A stretch of 64,000 bases of DNA from an uncultured Chitinophaga sp. GTDB lineage: Bacteria; Bacteroidota; Bacteroidia; Cytophagales; Cyclobacteriaceae. The position numbers and the translations under genes are program-made. Where the stretch lies: contig CABHOK010000006.1 in assembly GCA_902168205.1 (NCBI GenBank), forward strand, positions 62,001 to 126,000, written 5' to 3'. A model generated the notes under the pieces. The model saw only the letters and a program-made list of their open reading frames with translations. It made no database searches and was not told the origin of the DNA. Shown piece by piece: positions 18,255 through 26,181 of this stretch (its first letter is position 1; the number at the start of each line of letters is the position of its first letter).

Positions 18255-19502
18255 TCAGAATATGGAGAGTTGTGGTGTTAACGTGGCGGCATATTTACTT
18301 TGCCGTAAGATCCGCTGTCGCAAGGCCGCTTCGTTTATGTCACGCGGATGATCTTTACTCGTACAGACTATAAAGTGTTTCGCACGACTTACCGCTATAC
18401 CCATCTGTTTCAGTTGATCCCAACCGAGCTTGCTATACCTTCGTCCCTGAATAATTCGCAATGCTGACTGCACACCGATGCCGGGTACGCGTAAAATCAT
18501 TTCGTAATCAGCGTGGTTAATATCAATGGGAAACAGGTGAAGGTTGCGCAGTGCCCAGCTTAGTTTGGGGTCTATATCGAGGTCAAGCTGAGGATGTGCG
18601 GGATCTACAATTTCTCGAAGTGAAAATTTATAGAAGCGCATTAACCAGTCTGCCTGGTATAAGCGGTTTTCGCGAATCATCGGTACGGGGGTGCCAAGCT
18701 GTGGTAAACGGCTGTCGTTGGATACCGGTACGTAACCAGAATAATATACCCTGCGAAGTTTATATTTTTTATAGAGAGCATCGGCAATGGTCATTACCTG
18801 CAAATCATTCTCCGGGCTTGCTCCTACCACCATTTGTGTACTTTGTCCGGCCGGAGCAAATGCCGGTGTGCTTTTAATTACTTTCTTTTCATCGGCATAC
18901 GCCTCGATACTGTTGCTGAGATACGACATCGGCCGAATGATATCCGTTTTGTTTTTCTCAGGAGCCAACGCCTTTAAACTATTTTCGGACGGCAGCTCTA
19001 TATTAACACTCAGACGATCAGCATATAATGCTGCCTGTTTTACAAGGTCTTCACTACAACCGGGAATGGTTTTAAGATGTATATATCCATTGAAGCGATA
19101 TTCCGTACGCAACGTTTTCGCTACACGCACAAGACGCTCCATGGTATAGTCTGAATTTTTAAAAATACCGGAGCTCAGAAAAAGTCCTTCGATATAATTT
19201 CGTCTGTAAAAATTTATAGTCAGCTCGACTGCTTCTTTCACCGTGAACCCGACACGCTTCACATCGTTACTTCTTCGCGACACGCAATAGGCACAATCGT
19301 AAATGCAATAATTAGTCAGCAGAATTTTTAACAATGAAACGCAGCGACCATCCTCTGTATAGCTATGACAAATGCCGGCACCTGTTGTGTGACCAAGTCC
19401 TTTTGAATCGTTACTGCGTTTACTGCCACTCGAAGAGCAAGACACATCATATTTCGCTGCATCCGAGAGTATCTGAAGCTTCTCTTGAATTCTATCCCAC
19501 AT
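18255..19502 (-). CDS. Putative DNA modification/repair radical SAM protein (TIGR03916 type)
   Basis: 415 aa from ATG 19502; in-frame alternatives are ATG 19508 and GTG 19514. The radical SAM cluster motif is CIYDCAYC (C-x3-C-x2-C), followed by FLSSGIFKNSDYTMERL and LKTIPGCSEDL of the barrel. The C-terminus carries a helix-hairpin-helix (ILRVPGIGVQSALRIIQGRR), a DNA-binding element. The N-terminal DAAKYDVSCSSSGS segment is a family hallmark. It probably performs radical chemistry on a DNA base or backbone together with the downstream partner. Two dyad sites sit in its promoter. Confidence 0.85.
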   Translation of the reverse strand: MWDRIQEKLQILSDAAKYDVSCSSSGSKRSNDSKGLGHTTGAGICHSYTEDGRCVSLLKILLTNYCIYDCAYCVSRRSNDVKRVGFTVKEAVELTINFYRRNYIEGLFLSSGIFKNSDYTMERLVRVAKTLRTEYRFNGYIHLKTIPGCSEDLVKQAALYADRLSVNIELPSENSLKALAPEKNKTDIIRPMSYLSNSIEAYADEKKVIKSTPAFAPAGQSTQMVVGASPENDLQVMTIADALYKKYKLRRVYYSGYVPVSNDSRLPQLGTPVPMIRENRLYQADWLMRFYKFSLREIVDPAHPQLDLDIDPKLSWALRNLHLFPIDINHADYEMILRVPGIGVQSALRIIQGRRYSKLGWDQLKQMGIAVSRAKHFIVCTSKDHPRDINEAALRQRILRQSKYAATLTPQLSIF

Positions 19503-19522
19503 ATACATAAGCACTTAACAAC

Positions 19523-19573
19523 CAAAACTAATATTTTTAGTCAACCAAAAATAGGATACACTAAAAATATTAG
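19523..19573 (-). promoter_or_regulatory. Double CTAA-N5-TTAG operator around a TATTTTTG -7 box
   Basis: CTAATATTTTTAG (19528-19540) and CTAAAAATATTAG (19561-19573) are each CTAA-N5-TTAG dyads. Extended by one base they form a perfect 14-bp inverted repeat of one another. Centres are 33 bp apart, about three helix turns. A minus-strand TATTTTTG box (19546-19553) lies between them, so a dimeric regulator bound at both sites would cover the promoter of the radical-SAM operon. A second box, TAGTTTTG (19523-19530), overlaps the proximal site. Confidence 0.55.
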
Positions 19574-19616
19574 ATAAAAAAATCTCTAAAAAATCTTAAC
19601 TAATTTTGAATAAAGA

Positions 19617-19647
19617 TTTGCGGATATCCATTCTTGATTTATTTTTG
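19617..19647 (+). promoter_or_regulatory. Consensus Bacteroidetes promoter of tRNA-Thr
   Basis: TTTG (19617-19620), 19 nt, TATTTTTG (19640-19647): an exact match to the TTTG-N19-TAnnTTTG consensus for the primary sigma factor of this phylum. The expected start near 19654 leaves a 30-nt 5' leader before the mature tRNA. Confidence 0.8.
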
Positions 19648-19683
19648 CACCCTCATTAACGCAGAAGGCGTTGAAAAGTGAAA

Positions 19684-19756
<73 letters not shown>

Positions 19757-19766
19757 CAGAAAGACG

Positions 19767-19793
19767 AAGCGGTTCAATGAGCCGCTTTTTTTA
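19767..19793 (+). terminator. Terminator of tRNA-Thr
   Basis: AAGCGG (19767-19772) pairs with CCGCTT (19782-19787), followed by a run of seven T. Confidence 0.85.
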
Positions 19794-19892
19794 TTTTATG
19801 GATTTTAGGATTGGAAAATTAGAAGATTCTAAGATTGAAAGACTACTAAAATCATCGAATTATATTTGGTCTATATATACAGGTATATAAAC

Positions 19893-19924
19893 AAAAAATG
19901 CTGAAAGAGATTTCAGCATTTTTT
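19893..19924. terminator. Bidirectional hairpin terminator
   Basis: A perfect 14-bp stem AAAAAATGCTGAAA / TTTCAGCATTTTTT with a GAGA loop. U-rich tails occur on both strands. It lies 31 nt past the stop of the minus-strand DUF349 gene, which it most likely ends. Confidence 0.8.
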
Positions 19925-19955
19925 GTTTTGTGTGATGTAGATATTGGTGATCGCG

Positions 19956-21803
19956 CTAAATCGTTTTGAGCAGTTTTAGCTGATCTTTTAGTTGCTTGAG
20001 GTGATCACCTGCTTCTTTGATTTTGTCGTTAAACTCAGCACGAACGCTTTCGGCATTTTGTGAACGCGAGAAGAACTCCAAGTTGTTTTTCCAAAGGGCA
20101 ATGTCGTTTTCAACTTTGCTGATCTTCTTACGAATGGCCTGTTCTTTCTGGTATATTTTGCGTTCTGCCATCGGATCGTTCTTCAGGTCGCTTAACTGGT
20201 TCTCCAGTAAAAGCTTGCTCTTATCGTCTTCGCTGAAGCCCTGGATGTGGCTTACAAACTTATCCACAGCTTCGTGATAGCGGTTACGAATTGTGCTTAT
20301 ATCTTTTCGCGGTACAAAGCCTATCGCGTTAAAACGATCCTGCAGGTCTTTCAATACTTCCGGAGCGGCCGTTCCTGCGGCTGCATGACTCTCCAGTATC
20401 GTACAGATCTCTTCTTTCTGTCTGAGATTGTCGGCCTGCTCATTTTCAATTTTACCGTGCTGTGTGCGTCTCTGATCGAAGAAGTAATCGCAGGCATCTT
20501 TGAAGTCTTTAAATACTTTCTCGCGGAATTTCTCCGGTACAGGACCTATCTCCTTCCAGCGCTGCTGCAATACTTTCAATTCATTGGAAGTTTTCTCCCA
20601 GTCATGACTTTCTTTCAGCGCGTGCGCTTTCTCAACGAGTTCGTTCTTTAACTGCAGATTCTTCTCGCGCTCTTCATCGAGCTTTTTGAAGAATGCATTT
20701 TTATTATTAAAGAACGCCTTGAATGCGCCCCAGAATTTCTTGTTAACTTCTTTTGCTTTGGCGCGCGGTAATCCTCCTATCACTTCCCAACGCTTCTGGA
20801 TCTCGAGTATATCTTTCGTCTTCTGGTTCCATTCTTTGATGCGATCGGAATCAAATGTAGAATACTCCTGCACATCATCGCTGAGCTTTGCTTTCAGATC
20901 GAGATTACCGTGTAGCTCCTGCTGAAGTTTTTGTAAGTATTGATCACGCTTTGCATACACAGCATCCGAGGCTGCCTTGAAGCGTTGCCATACTACTTCC
21001 TTATCATCTTTCGGTACAGGACCTATATGTTTGAATTCGTGGTGAAGTTCATTAAGCTCACGTATAGCATCTTTGATGATTTCAACATCTGCCAATTTCT
21101 CAGCGCGTACACAGAGTTCAACTTTCGCTTCGAGGTTTCGCTTGCGATCAAGCTCCTTCAGTTCGAAATATATACTTTGATTATCATAGAAGCGATCTAC
21201 CAGTGCATGGTAATTAGCCCATAGTGTTTTCGCCTGCGCGCTTGGTACCGGGCCTATACCTTTCCATTCTTTCTGCAGCTCTTTGAATTGTTCAAACTGT
21301 GCATCTGAATTCTGAGAGTCGGCAAGCTCACGTATCTTTTCCAGGAGCTCCTGCTTTCTGCGAAGGTTGTCGTTCTTCCGTTCTTCCTGCTGACGCAGGT
21401 GATTGGTTCTTCTGTCGCGAATGAGTTTCAGGTTTGCATCGAAGACTAAATCTGATTCATCACCTTTATACTCAAAGTCTTCTTCTATACCACCGGCTGC
21501 TATAAACTTGATGAGCGCTTCTGCCTTTTCCTTCTCACGCATATCATCGTACAAAGGCTTTACTTCACGCAGTATATTATCAACACGTTTAAAGTTATCT
21601 TCTTTGGCAAGATCCTTTACCAGGTTGGCGAGTTCGTGCTTGGTGAAGTGGCTATAGTCTATATGCTCTTCTTCCAGTACCTCATCCGTTGTGGCATCGT
21701 GATGATCTGCTAAATCTATTTCAGAGTGTAACGTATCGCCATGGCGTTCAGCCAATCCGGCTTCCTGTACATTTTCCTCTCTTTTATCTCTTTCCATTTC
21801 CAT
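19956..21803 (-). CDS. DUF349-repeat coiled-coil protein
   Basis: 615 aa from ATG 21803 (a TTG lies 6 nt upstream). The protein is highly charged and mostly helical. Five DUF349 modules are visible, each ending in W/F-K-x-IG-x-(V/L)P: KEWKGIGPVP, HEFKHIGPVP, KRWEVIGGLP, QRWKEIGPVP and DRFNAIGFVP. The N-terminal 70 residues are acidic and disordered-looking. The function of DUF349 proteins is not settled. It is a single gene closed by the hairpin at 19893-19924. Confidence 0.85.
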   Translation of the reverse strand: MEMERDKREENVQEAGLAERHGDTLHSEIDLADHHDATTDEVLEEEHIDYSHFTKHELANLVKDLAKEDNFKRVDNILREVKPLYDDMREKEKAEALIKFIAAGGIEEDFEYKGDESDLVFDANLKLIRDRRTNHLRQQEERKNDNLRRKQELLEKIRELADSQNSDAQFEQFKELQKEWKGIGPVPSAQAKTLWANYHALVDRFYDNQSIYFELKELDRKRNLEAKVELCVRAEKLADVEIIKDAIRELNELHHEFKHIGPVPKDDKEVVWQRFKAASDAVYAKRDQYLQKLQQELHGNLDLKAKLSDDVQEYSTFDSDRIKEWNQKTKDILEIQKRWEVIGGLPRAKAKEVNKKFWGAFKAFFNNKNAFFKKLDEEREKNLQLKNELVEKAHALKESHDWEKTSNELKVLQQRWKEIGPVPEKFREKVFKDFKDACDYFFDQRRTQHGKIENEQADNLRQKEEICTILESHAAAGTAAPEVLKDLQDRFNAIGFVPRKDISTIRNRYHEAVDKFVSHIQGFSEDDKSKLLLENQLSDLKNDPMAERKIYQKEQAIRKKISKVENDIALWKNNLEFFSRSQNAESVRAEFNDKIKEAGDHLKQLKDQLKLLKTI

Positions 21804-21856
21804 GGTCAATAAATCGTTCTATGGTACGCGCTTAGCGTAAATTTAACTAAAAATGC

Positions 21857-22432
21857 CTAATTCATACGAGGATCAACAGGGTAGTTCGAATATATCGAAA
21901 AACGCCCCCCCATACTATCCAGCGCTTTCTTCCAGATCATAGCAGGCTCGGTATCAAAAAGCAACTCATCGGTAGCAAAATCACACACAATCCACGACTC
22001 CTCTTCCAGTTCAGCTTCCAATTGTCCGGGGCCCCAGCCACTGTATCCCAGGTAAAACCGAATGTCTTTTGAAAGAATGATCCCCATATCAATCTGTGAT
22101 ATAAGTCCTTCAAAGTCTCCGCCCCAGTATACTTCCTGTGCTACACTAACGGCTCCTTCAAGCGTTGTATTGCGATGAAGGAAATGCAATGTATCCTGCT
22201 GTACCGGTCCACCTACATAAACGATGTCTTCGAGTTTTTTGATATCCTCCATCACTTCATTTACTTTCAATATAGAGGGTTTATTTACTACGAAACCAAA
22301 TGAACCTTCATCATTATGCTCGCACAATAACACTACGGTGCGCTCAAAATTCGGATCAGGAAGAAAAGGCTCTGATATAAGCAACCTTCCTTTCTCTGGT
22401 TTAAGTTGATTTTTATACTTGAAAAACTCCAT
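21857..22432 (-). CDS. YqgE/AlgH family protein
   Basis: 191 aa. Hallmarks are FLPDPNFERTVVLLCEH and GSFGFVVNKP near the N-terminus and LGYSGWGPGQLEAELEEESW near residue 130. The family is a conserved cytosolic alpha/beta fold (DUF179) linked in pseudomonads with alginate regulation; its biochemical activity is unknown. Length is normal. Upstream on the opposite strand lies pdxH. Confidence 0.92.
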   Translation of the reverse strand: MEFFKYKNQLKPEKGRLLISEPFLPDPNFERTVVLLCEHNDEGSFGFVVNKPSILKVNEVMEDIKKLEDIVYVGGPVQQDTLHFLHRNTTLEGAVSVAQEVYWGGDFEGLISQIDMGIILSKDIRFYLGYSGWGPGQLEAELEEESWIVCDFATDELLFDTEPAMIWKKALDSMGGRFSIYSNYPVDPRMN

Positions 22433-22616
22433 TCTTTAACGCTTGCCTGATACTAAATTTCATTCGTTTAATACTATGAATAAAATACTTCAGTCTCACC
22501 TGTGCAAATTTTATTTCTGATCATCTATAGGCTTACCTATAATTATCTTTAAATCGATTGATAAAGAGTCGGGAAAGTTTTTTCAGTGTGCCTGTTTCTT
22601 TCGCGTCTTTAAAAAT

Positions 22617-22624
22617 TAATTTTG
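22617..22624 (+). promoter_or_regulatory. Candidate -7 box for pdxH
   Basis: TAATTTTG matches TAnnTTTG, 97 nt upstream of the pdxH ATG. The -33 element is weak. The remaining intergenic DNA (22433-22721) shows only a small TATAGG-CTTA-CCTATA hairpin near 22540. Confidence 0.45.
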
Positions 22625-22721
22625 GCCGGAGGAAAGGTAGGATATCATGTTTGCACACTGATAAACGTCAGTGGCTGAAATACTCCGGTAATATAAACTT
22701 ACAATTCAATTTTAGAAAGAA

Positions 22722-23363
22722 ATGCTTGCCATTGCAGATTTACGTCAAGAATATTCGAAAGCTTCACTCGATGTTACGAGTGTGCAGCGCGACCCTGTTA
22801 AACAATTTGAGAAGTGGTTTACCGAGGCTGTGCAGGCGCAGGTACCTGAACCTAACGCCATGAATCTCGCTACCATTAATGCTACCGGAACACCTACTAG
22901 CCGCATTGTTTTACTGAAAGGTATTGAGAACAGTAAGTTTGTATTCTACACGAATTATCAAAGCTCCAAAGGAAAAGAGCTTGAGAAAACACCAGCGTGT
23001 GCGTTAACATTTTTCTGGCCGGAGCTGGAGCGACAAGTGCGTATTGAAGGAACGGCTACACGCATCGACACAAAACGATCAGAAGAATATTTTCAAAGTC
23101 GTCCGCGCGGGTCACAGATCGGTGCGTGGTCATCACCGCAGAGTGCCATCATCGAGAGCCGCTCTATTCTGGAAGAGCGTGTGAAGCAGATGGAAAAGAA
23201 ATTTGAAGGACAGGAAATATTACCGAAGCCCCACCAATGGGGAGGCTTCGAGGTAGATCCGTTGCTGATAGAATTCTGGCAAGGCAGACCAAGTCGACTA
23301 CACGATCGTATTCAGTTCAACAAGATTGATGGTGCCTGGAAGATATACCGGTTAGCTCCCTGA
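22722..23363 (+). CDS. pdxH: Pyridoxamine 5'-phosphate oxidase
   Basis: 213 aa. Oxidises pyridoxamine/pyridoxine 5'-phosphate to pyridoxal 5'-phosphate with FMN and O2. Visible signatures: NLATINATGTPTSRIVLLKG (FMN site), SRPRGSQIGAWSSPQS, and the C-terminal WGGFEVDPLLIEFWQGRPSRLHDR substrate loop with its RLHDR arginine. Length and ends are typical, with the final RLAP motif. It supplies PLP to enzymes such as the sulfhydrylase at 54049. It is the only plus-strand gene in this stretch. Confidence 0.96.
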   Translation: MLAIADLRQEYSKASLDVTSVQRDPVKQFEKWFTEAVQAQVPEPNAMNLATINATGTPTSRIVLLKGIENSKFVFYTNYQSSKGKELEKTPACALTFFWPELERQVRIEGTATRIDTKRSEEYFQSRPRGSQIGAWSSPQSAIIESRSILEERVKQMEKKFEGQEILPKPHQWGGFEVDPLLIEFWQGRPSRLHDRIQFNKIDGAWKIYRLAP

Positions 23364-23383
23364 TTAAAAATCAGGAAGCTAAC
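23351..23383. terminator. Hairpin spanning the pdxH stop
   Basis: GTTAGCTCCCTGAT (23351-23364) pairs with 23370-23383 with one mismatch and a 5-nt loop. The stem starts inside the coding end. No long T tract follows, so a two-way terminator between pdxH and convergent bshB1 is only probable. Confidence 0.5.
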
Positions 23384-23390
23384 TATATAA

Positions 23391-24110
23391 CTATATTAAA
23401 TCCAGGAGATTATTGACACCGGGATAACGTCTCGTAGTAAAGCCTTCACCGTGTTGTACGCCCAGCGCGTGACCAAATTCGAGTGCGCGTGATTCCACCA
23501 TTCTCAAAAAGGCAGGGCTTGATATATAGGTATTCGGTTCTTTACTATTCGGATCAAAGAACTGCGTCTTGAATGCCTTGATCGCTTCGATCTTGGTGTC
23601 CCAATACCCGGATATATCTACAATAAAATCAGGTTCGATGAGCAAGCTCTGGATATAGTGGTATACTACTTTAGGTCTCCATGCAGCCTGCTTGTTCCCC
23701 TGTTCATCGGTTGTCTCAATCTTGGCAAGACCGGCAAGAAAGCACGCATCATATCCGAGTGACGCTCCTTTACCATGATCTATATGTCGATCGTATACGG
23801 CATTACACAACACTACATCAGGTCTATATTTTCGCACAGCCTGGACAACTTTCATCTGGTGCTCCGGATCATTCTGAAAAAATCCATCTTTCAATCCGAG
23901 GTTATCGCGTACTTCAACGCCCAGTATCTTTGCTGCATTCGCTGCTTCGACAGCACGTGTCTCAGGCGTGCCGCGTGTACCCAGCTCGCCCCGGGTAAAG
24001 TCAACTAATCCTACTTTATGTCCTAAGGCAACATGCTTCGCGATGGTGCCGCCACAGCCAAGCTCTGCGTCATCCGGGTGTGCAGAAAGTACAAGTATAT
24101 CTAGTTTCAT
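23391..24110 (-). CDS. bshB1: Bacillithiol biosynthesis deacetylase BshB1
   Basis: 239 aa from ATG 24110 (MKLDILVLSAHPDD); the frame runs 60 nt further upstream without family character. It deacetylates N-acetylglucosaminyl-malate with Zn2+. The LmbE-like metal site is visible as SAHPDDAELG near the start and DRHIDHGKG near residue 110. VDFTRGELGTRGTPETR and EFGHALGVQHGEGF are BshB1 signatures. Bacillithiol is the low-molecular-weight thiol of many Bacteroidota. trxB lies immediately upstream, separated by a terminator. Confidence 0.94.
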   Translation of the reverse strand: MKLDILVLSAHPDDAELGCGGTIAKHVALGHKVGLVDFTRGELGTRGTPETRAVEAANAAKILGVEVRDNLGLKDGFFQNDPEHQMKVVQAVRKYRPDVVLCNAVYDRHIDHGKGASLGYDACFLAGLAKIETTDEQGNKQAAWRPKVVYHYIQSLLIEPDFIVDISGYWDTKIEAIKAFKTQFFDPNSKEPNTYISSPAFLRMVESRALEFGHALGVQHGEGFTTRRYPGVNNLLDLI

Positions 24111-24136
24111 AGGTGGAAATGATGTGTGAATATAAA

Positions 24137-24180
24137 TGAAAACGACTACAGATAATGATACACGGATCAATCTGTAGTCG
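24137..24180 (-). terminator. Terminator after trxB
   Basis: A perfect 11-bp stem: CGACTACAGAT (24143-24153) with ATCTGTAGTCG (24170-24180). On the minus strand it is followed by TTTTCATTT. Confidence 0.75.
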
Positions 24181-24210
24181 CCACTAAAAAATCAAATTAT
24201 TGATAAGCCG

Positions 24211-25158
24211 TTATGCTGTTTGTAACTCTTTTGCTACAAGAAACTTCTCGGCATCCAGCGCTCCCATACAACCTGTACCGGCAGCGGTAATAGCCTGGCG
24301 ATATACTTTATCAGCAGCATCACCAACAGCGAATACGCCTTCTATATTTGTCTTGGTTGAACCAGCCTGTACTTTGATATAGCCTGTCTCATCCATCTCG
24401 ATATAGTCTTTAAAAATGTCGGTGTTAGGCTTGTGCCCGATCGCGAGGAAGAAACCTTGTAAGGTAACTACCTTCTTCTCACCAGTCTTGTTGTTTACGA
24501 TACGTATTCCCGTTACACCGCTGTCATCACCCAGTATCTCTTCGGTTTCTGTATTCCAGTGTACTTCAATGTTTGGTGTATTCATCACGCGGTTCCGCAT
24601 GATCTTCGAAGCACGCATCTCATCACGTCTTACAATCAGGTGCACCTTGGTACAAAGTTTTGACAGATAAGTAGCTTCTTCGGCAGCAGAATCGCCTGCC
24701 CCGACAACAGCTACTTCTTTACCGCGATAGAAATATCCATCGCATACTGCGCAAGCCGAAACACCGCGGTTATAGAACTTCTCTTCGGAAGGAAGCCCGA
24801 GGTATTTTGCTGTTGCTCCTGTTGCAATGATCACTGACTCAGCAATCACTTCATCTTTCTCATCGATCGTTACCTTGTGTGGGTAACCTGAAAAATCTAC
24901 GGCAGTAACCAGACCATAATTGATTTTGGTGCCAAACCGTTCTGCTTGTTTTTGAAGGTCCAACATCATCTGCGGACCATTTATACCCTCCGGATAACCG
25001 GGAAAATTCTCAACATCGTTCGTAGTGGTAAGCTGACCTCCTGGTTGACCTCCGGTGTATAACACGGGTTTGAGACCAGCACGTGCTGCATAGATTGCAG
25101 CGGTATATCCGGCCGGGCCGGAGCCGATGATGAGGACTTTCACTTCTTCTTTTGCCAT
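24211..25158 (-). CDS. trxB: Thioredoxin-disulfide reductase
   Basis: 315 aa from ATG 25158 (MAKEEVKVLIIGSGPAGYT); the upstream extension to 25224 overlaps a terminator and is unlikely to be coding. FAD site GSGPAGYTAAIYAARAG, redox centre CAVC followed by DGYFYRGK, NADPH site VVGAGDSAAEEATYL and C-terminal FAVGDAADKVYRQAITAAGTG are all intact. It passes electrons from NADPH to thioredoxin in the cytoplasm. It lies between rpoD and bshB1, each separated by a hairpin. Confidence 0.96.
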   Translation of the reverse strand: MAKEEVKVLIIGSGPAGYTAAIYAARAGLKPVLYTGGQPGGQLTTTNDVENFPGYPEGINGPQMMLDLQKQAERFGTKINYGLVTAVDFSGYPHKVTIDEKDEVIAESVIIATGATAKYLGLPSEEKFYNRGVSACAVCDGYFYRGKEVAVVGAGDSAAEEATYLSKLCTKVHLIVRRDEMRASKIMRNRVMNTPNIEVHWNTETEEILGDDSGVTGIRIVNNKTGEKKVVTLQGFFLAIGHKPNTDIFKDYIEMDETGYIKVQAGSTKTNIEGVFAVGDAADKVYRQAITAAGTGCMGALDAEKFLVAKELQTA

Positions 25159-25182
25159 AAATTCTATTTTGATAGGGTAACA

Positions 25183-25210
25183 AAATAAAAGGTCTCGGAA
25201 TTCGAGACCC
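25183..25210 (-). terminator. Terminator after rpoD
   Basis: GGTCTCG (25191-25197) pairs with CGAGACC (25203-25209). On the minus strand TTTTATTTTG follows. Confidence 0.8.
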
Positions 25211-25236
25211 TTAAAATATTTCAAAAATATTGATTT

Positions 25237-26100
25237 TTAACCGAGGTAAGGTTTTAAAGCTTTACTTCTGGAAGTGTGACGGAGGCGTCTGATAGCCTTC
25301 TCCTTGATCTGGCGAACGCGTTCGCGTGTCAGATTGAACTTCTCCCCGATCTCTTCGAGTGTCATGGAGTGTTCACCGTTCAGACCAAAGTACAACGTTA
25401 TAACATCTGCTTCACGTTGTGTCAGTGTAGAAAGTGCGCGTTGTACTTCTCTTCTCAGCGAGTCGTTCATCAGACCAGAGTCTGGTGTCTCTTCGCTGTC
25501 GTTCTCCAATACATCCAGCAAGCTGTTCTCTTCACCCTGAACAAACGGAGCGTCCATGGAAACATGACGACCCGAGATCTTCATGGTATCAACAACTTCT
25601 GCTGTTGTTACATCCAACACTTCGGCAAGTTCTTCCGGAGAAGGCTCGCGCTCATATTTCTGTTCAAGTTCAGAGAATGTCTTCGAGATTTTATTCAATG
25701 ATCCAACGCGGTTCAACGGCAGGCGAACGATACGGGATTGTTCTGCCAAAGCCTGCAGGATAGACTGACGAATCCACCATACGGCATACGATATGAATTT
25801 GAAACCACGGGTTTCATCGAAACGCTGAGCAGCTTTAATCAAACCTAAGTTACCTTCATTGATCAAGTCGCCCAATGAAAGTCCTTGATTCTGATATTGT
25901 TTTGCTACAGACACAACGAAACGCAGGTTAGCTTTGGTGAGTTTTTCCAGGGCTATCTGATCACCTTCTTTGATACGCTTCGCCAACTCCACTTCTTCAT
26001 CTGGCGTAAGGAGGTCAACTTTACCAATCTCCTGAAGGTATTTATCCAGCGACTGGCTCTCGCGGTTGGTAATTTGTTTACTGATCTTAAGCTGTCTCAT
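25237..26100 (-). CDS. rpoD: Primary RNA polymerase sigma factor (sigma-70 family)
   Basis: 287 aa, the compact form used as the housekeeping sigma in Bacteroidota, without region 1.1. Region 1.2 starts at [20 protein letters not shown]. Region 2 holds [22 protein letters not shown] and [15 protein letters not shown], region 3 [12 protein letters not shown], and region 4 [16 protein letters not shown] with the helix-turn-helix [19 protein letters not shown]. It directs RNA polymerase to TTTG/TAnnTTTG promoters such as those found in this window. Confidence 0.96.
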   Translation of the reverse strand: MRQLKISKQITNRESQSLDKYLQEIGKVDLLTPDEEVELAKRIKEGDQIALEKLTKANLRFVVSVAKQYQNQGLSLGDLINEGNLGLIKAAQRFDETRGFKFISYAVWWIRQSILQALAEQSRIVRLPLNRVGSLNKISKTFSELEQKYEREPSPEELAEVLDVTTAEVVDTMKISGRHVSMDAPFVQGEENSLLDVLENDSEETPDSGLMNDSLRREVQRALSTLTQREADVITLYFGLNGEHSMTLEEIGEKFNLTRERVRQIKEKAIRRLRHTSRSKALKPYLG

Positions 26101-26181
26101 GTTCCTGTCTTGCTCTGTTTACGTTCGTTTAGTTAACAATATACTGTTAAAAGTTAGTTCCTGTCAATTACCGGTGTACGA

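Noticed and set aside
22535..22555. TATAGG-CTTA-CCTATA hairpin as a regulatory site
   Set aside because: Six base pairs in AT-rich DNA is expected by chance.
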